Below are positions 7,274 to 11,676 of a stretch of DNA of 11,676 bases, in pieces (the stretch's first letter is position 1; the number at the start of each line of letters is the position of its first letter). This DNA comes from Actinomycetota bacterium (GTDB lineage: Bacteria > Actinomycetota > Thermoleophilia > RBG-16-64-13), in the NCBI GenBank assembly GCA_023488925.1, contig JAMDDA010000177.1, forward strand, positions 1-11,676. Direction: 5' to 3'. Under the pieces are notes generated by a model, which saw only the letters and a list, made by a program, of their open reading frames with translations, made no database searches and was not told the origin of the DNA. Both the position numbers and the translations under genes were made by a program.

Positions 7274-8317
7274 ATGGTCGCGATCGTGCGGGCGATCCTC
7301 ACGATCCTTGGCGGGGTCGCCGGCTACGAAACGGCAGGTATCGCTCTTTCTCATACGTCTTTTTCCGATATGTATTCGCTCCTTCTGTTCGGGGTCGGTG
7401 TCCTGGTCGGGGCCGCCCTGGGCTTCGTTGTGGGGGGCCTACTCGGCCGTCAGATCGTGCGGCTCAGCCATTCGGTCGACCGGGCCACGTCCAAGGTCAG
7501 CGCCGGGGCGCTCCTGGTCACCATTCTCGGGTTGATCGTGGGGTTGGGGGTGGCCGCTCTGGTCAGCCTGGCCCTGAAAGACCTGCCCGTCGTGGGCGTG
7601 TTCATGCCGCCGCTGGTCTACGCGTTGGGAGGCTATGTCTTCGCCTACGTGGCCTACAAGCGGCACGCGGACATCGGCCGGCTGGTGGGCTTCAAGAACC
7701 TGGGGAGCGGCTCGGGAAAGAAGGCGGTGAGCCCCAAGATCCTGGATACCTCGGTCATCATCGATGCGCGCATCGGGGACATCATCCCCACCCGCTTCGT
7801 AGACGGTGATCTCATCATCCCCGGCTTTGTTCTCGAGGAGCTCCAGTCGATCGCCGACTCTGGAGATCCCCTGCGCCGGGCGCGTGGGCGGCGCGGCTTG
7901 GAGTGTGTGCGTGCTCTGCAGGATGCCTCCGAGCGGGTGGTCATCGCCGATCGGGATTTTCCCGGGCTGGCGGAGGTCGACGCCAAGCTCCTCAAGCTGG
8001 CCAAGGAACTCGAGGGGAGCATCCTCACCACCGATTACAACCTGAACAAGATGGCCCAGATCCAAGGCGTGCCGGTGCTGAACGTCAACGAGCTCGCCAA
8101 TGCCCTGAAGCCCGTGGTGCTGCCCGGGGAGAGCCTGGCCGTGCGGGTCATCCGCGAGGGTAAGGAAGAGGATCAGGGGGTGGCCTACCTGGACGACGGC
8201 ACGATGGTGGTGATCGAAGGCGGCCGAGGCAAGGTGGGTCAGGATGTGGAGGTGGAGGTGACCTCGGTCCTACAGAATCCCTCGGGCAAGATGGTGTTCA
8301 CCCGCCTGGCGTCCTGA
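7274..8317 (+). CDS. YacL-family membrane protein with PIN and TRAM domains
   Basis: This is a 347-residue homologue of Bacillus YacL. Four hydrophobic segments are visible at about 5-24, 36-57, 78-100 and 107-127, giving a membrane anchor. A PIN nuclease-fold domain runs from about 153 to 275: LDTSVIID (157-164) supplies the first acidic residues, LEELQ (187-191) and EVDAKLL (D236) the middle ones, and TTDYNLNK (D254) the last. All expected acidic positions are present, so metal-dependent RNase activity is possible. A TRAM RNA-binding domain follows at about 285-345 (GKEEDQGVAYLDDGTM). The cellular substrate of this family is not known to me. It is a conserved neighbour of ispD and ispF in Gram-positive bacteria, and its stop lies 13 nt before ispD. 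The first 60 codons are noticeably less GC-rich, probably because of hydrophobic residues. Confidence 0.92.
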   Translation: MVAIVRAILTILGGVAGYETAGIALSHTSFSDMYSLLLFGVGVLVGAALGFVVGGLLGRQIVRLSHSVDRATSKVSAGALLVTILGLIVGLGVAALVSLALKDLPVVGVFMPPLVYALGGYVFAYVAYKRHADIGRLVGFKNLGSGSGKKAVSPKILDTSVIIDARIGDIIPTRFVDGDLIIPGFVLEELQSIADSGDPLRRARGRRGLECVRALQDASERVVIADRDFPGLAEVDAKLLKLAKELEGSILTTDYNLNKMAQIQGVPVLNVNELANALKPVVLPGESLAVRVIREGKEEDQGVAYLDDGTMVVIEGGRGKVGQDVEVEVTSVLQNPSGKMVFTRLAS

Positions 8318-8330
8318 GGAGGCGACGGCG

Positions 8331-9119
8331 GTGGGGACGCACGGCAGTGACGCCTACCCGGCCGGGGGTGACGCCTACCCGGCCGGGGGTGCGCGCTCCG
8401 CGCCCGGGAAGGCGGAGCACCTCGCCCTGATCGTGGCGGCCGGCGGGTACGGCCTGCGGTTGGGGGTCGGCAGTCCCAAGCAGTATCTGCCCCTCTTGGG
8501 TATCCCCATGGTGCAGCGCACCCTGGCCGCGCTGGATGACTGCCCACTGGTCACCTGCATGGTCGTGGTGGTCAACCCGGCAGACGTACGCTACTGCTCA
8601 GCCGAGATCGTGGCCGAGCGTTTCGAGAAGGTAGTGGCCGTTGTGGGAGGGGGAGCCGAAAGGGCGTTTTCGGTGCGCAACGGCCTGCGGGCCCTGGCGG
8701 AGCGTGGTGGGGCCGAGCTGGTCGGGGTCCACGACGGCGCCCGTCCGCTGGTGGGCTGCGCCGAGGTGGAGGCCGCGGTGACCCGCCTCCGCGGCGACCT
8801 CTCGCTGGCGGGGGTGGTGGTGGGTCTGCCCAGCACCGACACGGTGAAGATGGTCGACGAGGCCGGCCTGGTGACGGCCACCCCCGACCGTCGCCGTGTC
8901 TGGCGGGCGTTCACACCGCAGATCTTTCGCTGGGACGTGTTCGTGCAAGCCTACGGGCAGGCGGACGAGGTTCTGGCCGCAGCCACCGACGACGCTTCCC
9001 TGGTGGAGGGCCTGGGCGGGCGCGTGGCGATGGTGGAAGGCTCGCCCGAGAACCTCAAAGTCACCACGCCCACCGATCTGCGGGTGGCCGAGCACATCCT
9101 GGCGGAGCGCCGTCGGTGA
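8331..9119 (+). CDS. ispD: IspD: MEP cytidylyltransferase
   Basis: IspD joins CTP and 2-C-methyl-D-erythritol 4-phosphate to form CDP-ME in the MEP isoprenoid pathway. Of the 262 residues, the enzyme core begins at about 29 (LALIVAAGG). The nucleotide loop GLRLG and the SPKQ lysine are present, as are VHDGARP, DTVK, the DRRRVW arginine region and ENLKVTTP, so the active site looks complete. The GTG start has AGGAGG at 8317-8322, eight bases upstream and overlapping the previous stop. The first ~28 residues are an extension not usual in the family, containing DAYPAGG twice in tandem. No start codon exists between the repeat and the core, so the extension is probably translated. It overlaps ispF by four bases (GTGA). 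Confidence 0.96.
   Translation: MGTHGSDAYPAGGDAYPAGGARSAPGKAEHLALIVAAGGYGLRLGVGSPKQYLPLLGIPMVQRTLAALDDCPLVTCMVVVVNPADVRYCSAEIVAERFEKVVAVVGGGAERAFSVRNGLRALAERGGAELVGVHDGARPLVGCAEVEAAVTRLRGDLSLAGVVVGLPSTDTVKMVDEAGLVTATPDRRRVWRAFTPQIFRWDVFVQAYGQADEVLAAATDDASLVEGLGGRVAMVEGSPENLKVTTPTDLRVAEHILAERRR
8349..8390 (+). repeat. Two perfect 21-bp tandem repeats in the ispD 5' end
   Basis: Units at 8349-8369 and 8370-8390 are identical and in frame. Each encodes DAYPAGG (residues 7-13 and 14-20 of IspD). They lie in an extension before the conserved nucleotide-binding core. Because the period is a multiple of three, unit gain or loss by slippage would keep the frame open. Confidence 0.93.
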
Positions 9120-9610
9120 GCGAGTTGCGTGTCGGCCTGGGGGTAGACGCCCACCGTTTCGGGGCGGACCGGGCCCTGGTGCTGGGGGGCGTCCGTGTGC
9201 GGGAGGAGTGGGGGTTGGTCGGGCACAGTGACGCCGACGTGCTCGCACACGCGATCATGGACGCTCTGCTCGGTGCGGCCGGTCTGGAGGATATCGGGCA
9301 CTACTTCCCCGACTCCGACCCCACTCTGGCCGGAGCGGACAGCATCGTTCTTCTCCGCCGGGTCGTGGCTCTGCTCGCGGAGCGGGGGTGGCGGCCCGTG
9401 AACGTGGACGCGGTGGTGGTGTGCGAAGAGCCGCGCATCGCCCCCCACCGGGGGGCGATGCGCGCCCTGCTCGCGGAGGCCCTGGGTGTGGAGGCGGAGC
9501 GGGTCGGCCTGCGGGGGACCACCACCGAGCGGATGGGCTTCACCGGCCGGGGCGAAGGTATCTTCGCGCAGGCGGTGGCCCTGGTGCAGCGGGAAAGCCA
9601 AAGGACCTGA
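9116..9610 (+). CDS. ispF: IspF: 2-C-methyl-D-erythritol 2,4-cyclodiphosphate synthase
   Basis: IspF cyclises CDP-ME 2-phosphate to MEcPP with release of CMP, two steps after IspD (the kinase IspE is not in the window). The 164-residue length is normal for this trimeric enzyme. The metal ligands are visible as D11 and H13 (GVDAHRF) and H45 (VLAHAIMD). GHSDAD, the DIGHYFPDSDP loop and the C-terminal TTTERMGFTGRGEG CMP-binding stretch are also present. It is a separate protein rather than an IspDF fusion, but its GTG start overlaps the ispD stop by four bases, so translation is probably coupled. No unusual residues were seen. Confidence 0.97.
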   Translation: MSELRVGLGVDAHRFGADRALVLGGVRVREEWGLVGHSDADVLAHAIMDALLGAAGLEDIGHYFPDSDPTLAGADSIVLLRRVVALLAERGWRPVNVDAVVVCEEPRIAPHRGAMRALLAEALGVEAERVGLRGTTTERMGFTGRGEGIFAQAVALVQRESQRT

Positions 9611-9693
9611 TGACCGGCGGCCGCCGCGCGGTCTGGTCCGGTGGCGGGCTCCGGGTGGCGCTCTGCCGTTCTCACCCGGTACCGCCGTCGGCG

Positions 9694-9724
9694 TTTTGGG
9701 GCGGGTTCCAGGTTGGTGTAGCAT
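9694..9724 (+). promoter_or_regulatory. Possible promoter in the gltX leader
   Basis: The 205-nt gap between ispF and gltX is the largest in the window. TAGCAT at 9719-9724 matches four of six bases of the bacterial -10 consensus. A weak -35-like TTGGGG at 9696-9701 lies 17 nt upstream. The surrounding stretch is less GC-rich than its neighbours. The match is modest, and the call depends mainly on the gap and the nearby palindrome. Confidence 0.3.
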
Positions 9725-9729
9725 ACACC
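9715..9729 (+). repeat. 15-bp palindrome overlapping the putative gltX promoter
   Basis: GGTGTA at 9715-9720 and TACACC at 9724-9729 are exact inverted complements separated by GCA. The geometry suits a dimeric regulator operator or a small RNA hairpin. It overlaps the candidate -10 element. No regulator can be named from this sequence. Confidence 0.4.
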
Positions 9730-9748
9730 TCCCGGCGCGGAGCCGGAT

Positions 9749-9766
9749 CCGTGCCGCCGGGCACGG
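9749..9766 (+). repeat. 7-bp hairpin in the gltX leader
   Basis: CCGTGCC at 9749-9755 pairs exactly with GGCACGG at 9760-9766 around a GCCG tetraloop. A further GGCC-rich inverted pair (CCGGCC 9768-9773, GGCCGG 9775-9780) follows directly. No U-tract is present, so it is not a normal intrinsic terminator. It could be a leader structure of gltX mRNA. Confidence 0.45.
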
Positions 9767-9815
9767 CCCGGCCAGGCCGGTTCCGCATAGGCCAGCAACG
9801 ACGGTGGGAGCCACA

Positions 9816-11282
9816 GTGAGCGACGTGCGCGTCAGATTCGCCCCGAGCCCCACGGGCACGCTCCATATCGGGAGTGCCCGCACGGCTCTCTACAACTTTC
9901 TCTTTGCCCGCCACAACGGGGGTACGATGGTGCTGCGTATCGAGGACACCGACCGCAAGCGCTCCCGGCGCGACCACGAAAGCAGCATCATCCGCGACCT
10001 GCACTGGCTCGGCCTGCAGGCCGACGAGGGGCCGGATGTGGGCGGACCCTACGGGCCCTATCGGCAGAGCGAGCGCACCGAGTTCTACGAGGCAGGCGTC
10101 CGCCGCCTGTTGGAGAGCGGCTGGGCCTACCCCTGCTTCTGCACGCAGGAGCGGCTGGACGCCCTGAAGGAACAGCAGCTGGCCCGGGGAGAGATGCCGA
10201 AGTACGATCGTCTCTGCCTGCATCTCCCGGCGGAGACGGTGCGGGCCCGGCTGGAAGCGGGCGAGGAGGCCGCAATCCGCTTCAAGGTTCCGGCGGGTGA
10301 CGTAAGCTTCGAGGACCTCATCCACGGCCCCATCACCTTCTCTTCCGAAGTCATCGGTGACTTCATCATCAAGCGCACCGACGGCGGCTTCGCCTACAAC
10401 TACGCCGTGGTGATCGACGACGCCGGCATGAAGATCACCCACGTGATCCGGGGCGAGGACCACATCACCAACACGGCCCGGCAGCTCATGCTCTACCAGG
10501 CCCTGGGTGAGCCGGCCCCGGTATACGGCCACCACTCCCTCATCCACGGCCCCGACGGCGGCAAGTTGTCGAAGCGGCACGGAGCCACCTCCATCGGGGA
10601 GTTCCGCGACATGGGCTATCTGGCGCCCGCGGTGGTGAACTACCTGGCGCTGCTCTCCTGGCACCCCGGCGACGAGCGCGAGAAGTTCAGCCTGGCCGAG
10701 CTCGTGGCCGAGTTCGACCTTGCCCGGGTTTCGCGCAGCCCGGCCATTTTTGACCTGGACAAGTTGAACTGGCTGAACGGCCTCTATATCCGGGAGCTCA
10801 GCCCCGCTGCGCTCTCCGAGCAGGTGAGACCCTACCTGCACGAGGAGGGGATCGAACTGGCCGACGGCCAGCGGGAGGTGGTGAGCGCCGCCATCCAGCC
10901 CAACCTGGTGGTATTGGAAGACGCCCCCCGCTACGCCCGCCTTTTCGTGGACGATCTGATCCTGTCCGCCTCCGTGCACCTCGAGGCTCTGCACGAGACC
11001 GGCGTGGAAAGCGTCCTCGCCCTCTTCAAGGACGCCCTGGCCGCCACGACCGGGGAGTATCTCGACCTGGAGACGGCCAAGGCGGTTCTCCACCAGGTGG
11101 CCGAGGCCGGCAAGGCGCGGGGCATCAAGGGCAAGGCCATCTACAAGCCGCTGCGCGTGGCCCTGACCGGGCTCGACCAGGGTCCCGAGCTCTCCTACCT
11201 GGTGGCCGGCCTGGGGCGCAGCCGTATCGAGCAGCGGGTGGACGCCGCTCTGGCCTACCTGGCGGAACGGGAGGGAGCCTGA
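9816..11282 (+). CDS. gltX: Glutamyl-tRNA synthetase
   Basis: This class I synthetase charges tRNA-Glu, and possibly tRNA-Gln if the organism uses the amidotransferase route. The 488 residues are normal for the bacterial enzyme. The HIGH-type signature is HIGS at 17-20 (after RFAPSPTG) and the KMSKS-type signature is KLSKR at 250-254. RIEDTD and GEDHITNTARQ are present. C107, C109, C134 and H136 match the CxC...CxH zinc site of the E. coli-type enzyme. The GTG at 9816 has GGGAG at 9806-9810 five bases upstream and starts just before the conserved core. The same frame is open far upstream, including a GTG at 9804, but that sequence resembles no family. The stop overlaps the cysS ATG by one base. 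Discriminating versus non-discriminating specificity cannot be judged. Confidence 0.97.
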   Translation: MSDVRVRFAPSPTGTLHIGSARTALYNFLFARHNGGTMVLRIEDTDRKRSRRDHESSIIRDLHWLGLQADEGPDVGGPYGPYRQSERTEFYEAGVRRLLESGWAYPCFCTQERLDALKEQQLARGEMPKYDRLCLHLPAETVRARLEAGEEAAIRFKVPAGDVSFEDLIHGPITFSSEVIGDFIIKRTDGGFAYNYAVVIDDAGMKITHVIRGEDHITNTARQLMLYQALGEPAPVYGHHSLIHGPDGGKLSKRHGATSIGEFRDMGYLAPAVVNYLALLSWHPGDEREKFSLAELVAEFDLARVSRSPAIFDLDKLNWLNGLYIRELSPAALSEQVRPYLHEEGIELADGQREVVSAAIQPNLVVLEDAPRYARLFVDDLILSASVHLEALHETGVESVLALFKDALAATTGEYLDLETAKAVLHQVAEAGKARGIKGKAIYKPLRVALTGLDQGPELSYLVAGLGRSRIEQRVDAALAYLAEREGA

Positions 11283-11676
11283 TGGGCCTGCGCCTGTACG
11301 ACTCCCTGCGCCAGGAGAAGCTCGAGTTCGTCCCCCGGGACGGCGACCACGTGACCATGTACTTCTGTGGTCCCACGGTCTACAACTACATCCACCTGGG
11401 GAACGCCCGCCCCTTCGTCGTCTCGATGGTGGCCAAACGCTACTTCCAGTCCCTGGGCTACCGGGTGACCTTGGTCGAGAACATCACCGACATCGACGAC
11501 CGTATCATCCAGCGGGCTCTGGCCGAGGGGCGGACTGCCGCCGAGGTGGCGCGGGAGTTCGCCGCCGCCTACATCGAGGACACCGATCGCCTGGGCTTGG
11601 GCCGGCCCGACATCGAGCCGTACGCCACCGAACACATCCCCGAGATCATCGAGCTGATCGCCACCCCGGTCGAGAA
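11282..11676 (+). CDS. cysS: Cysteinyl-tRNA synthetase, N-terminal part (runs off the window)
   Basis: CysRS attaches cysteine to tRNA-Cys. The ATG overlaps the gltX stop in TGATG, with GGGAGGGAG just upstream as ribosome-binding site. The 131 complete residues visible contain the CysRS-specific CGPTVYNYIHLGNARP block: C29 is the first zinc ligand and HLGN (38-41) is the HIGH motif. NITDIDDRII follows at about 69-78, a hallmark of the family. The frame is open to the last base, so the gene is cut by the window edge rather than truncated. In Bacillus cysE sits between gltX and cysS; here the two synthetase genes touch. Confidence 0.96.
   Translation, partial: MGLRLYDSLRQEKLEFVPRDGDHVTMYFCGPTVYNYIHLGNARPFVVSMVAKRYFQSLGYRVTLVENITDIDDRIIQRALAEGRTAAEVAREFAAAYIEDTDRLGLGRPDIEPYATEHIPEIIELIATPVE

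Noticed and set aside
7264..7809. An alternative GTG-initiated frame starting ten bases before the PIN/TRAM ATG.
   Set aside because: Its product is Arg/Gly/Pro-rich with no membrane or PIN motifs, whereas the ATG frame matches the YacL family over its whole length.
9671..9695. GGTACCGCC at 9679-9687 in the gltX leader resembles the T-box core sequence.
   Set aside because: Only about 70 nt lie upstream, with no visible Stem I or specifier loop, and no terminator/antiterminator pair with a U-tract follows. It is probably a chance match.
9388..9819. Open frames extending from ispF through the gltX leader, including an in-frame upstream extension of gltX.
   Set aside because: The translated leader is Pro/Arg/Gly-rich with no family resemblance. 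GltX begins naturally at the GTG at 9816 with a suitable ribosome-binding site.
1..11676. Search for mobile elements, CRISPR arrays, tRNA or rRNA genes, attachment sites and riboswitches.
   Set aside because: No transposase-like frame, regular spaced repeats, cloverleaf or rRNA-like sequence was seen; almost all the sequence is accounted for by conserved housekeeping genes.

Overview
The window is a single, tightly packed block of housekeeping genes, all on the + strand, from a GC-rich bacterium (roughly two-thirds GC by eye, with strong G/C bias at third codon positions and mostly GTG or TTG starts). The order (ctsR end)-mcsA-mcsB-clpC-radA-disA-carD-PIN/TRAM-ispD-ispF-gltX-cysS matches the conserved ctsR-to-cysS neighbourhood of Gram-positive bacteria (Bacillus, Clostridia and deep actinobacterial lineages). 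The GC content, the CarD gene and the mcsA/mcsB genes fit either a GC-rich clostridial-type Firmicute or a deep-branching actinobacterium. I cannot choose between them from this sequence.

Region by region: positions 1-4163 hold the protein quality-control module, namely the last codons of a probable ctsR, the zinc-finger/UVR protein McsA, an McsB-family protein and the ClpC unfoldase. Positions 4186-6625 hold radA (recombination ATPase) overlapping disA (cyclic-di-AMP synthase and DNA-integrity sensor). Positions 6699-8317 hold carD (RNA polymerase-binding regulator) and a membrane-anchored PIN/TRAM protein of the YacL family. Positions 8331-9610 hold ispD and ispF of the MEP isoprenoid pathway. 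After a 205-nt leader with palindromes come gltX (9816-11282) and the start of cysS, which runs off the right end. Genes mostly overlap by 1-8 nt or sit less than 75 nt apart, and I see no convincing terminator. Most of the block is therefore probably co-transcribed, with the gltX leader the best place for an internal promoter.

The most unusual observation is the McsB protein. Its reading frame is intact and the whole fold is recognisable, but nearly every signature of arginine-kinase chemistry is changed: the NEEDH catalytic loop reads NGQDH, the SSRIRLARN nucleotide-binding motif has lost two arginines, the active-site cysteine position is Arg, the RGIYGEG segment is TPLWEGA, and the RDxxRA phosphoarginine pocket has lost its first Arg. 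It looks like a maintained pseudokinase encoded between an intact McsA and an intact ClpC whose N-domain glutamates for phosphoarginine are still present. Smaller oddities are a 21-bp in-frame tandem repeat in an N-terminal extension of IspD, palindromes ahead of carD and gltX, and the absence of cysE between gltX and cysS. I see no mobile element, CRISPR array, tRNA or rRNA.
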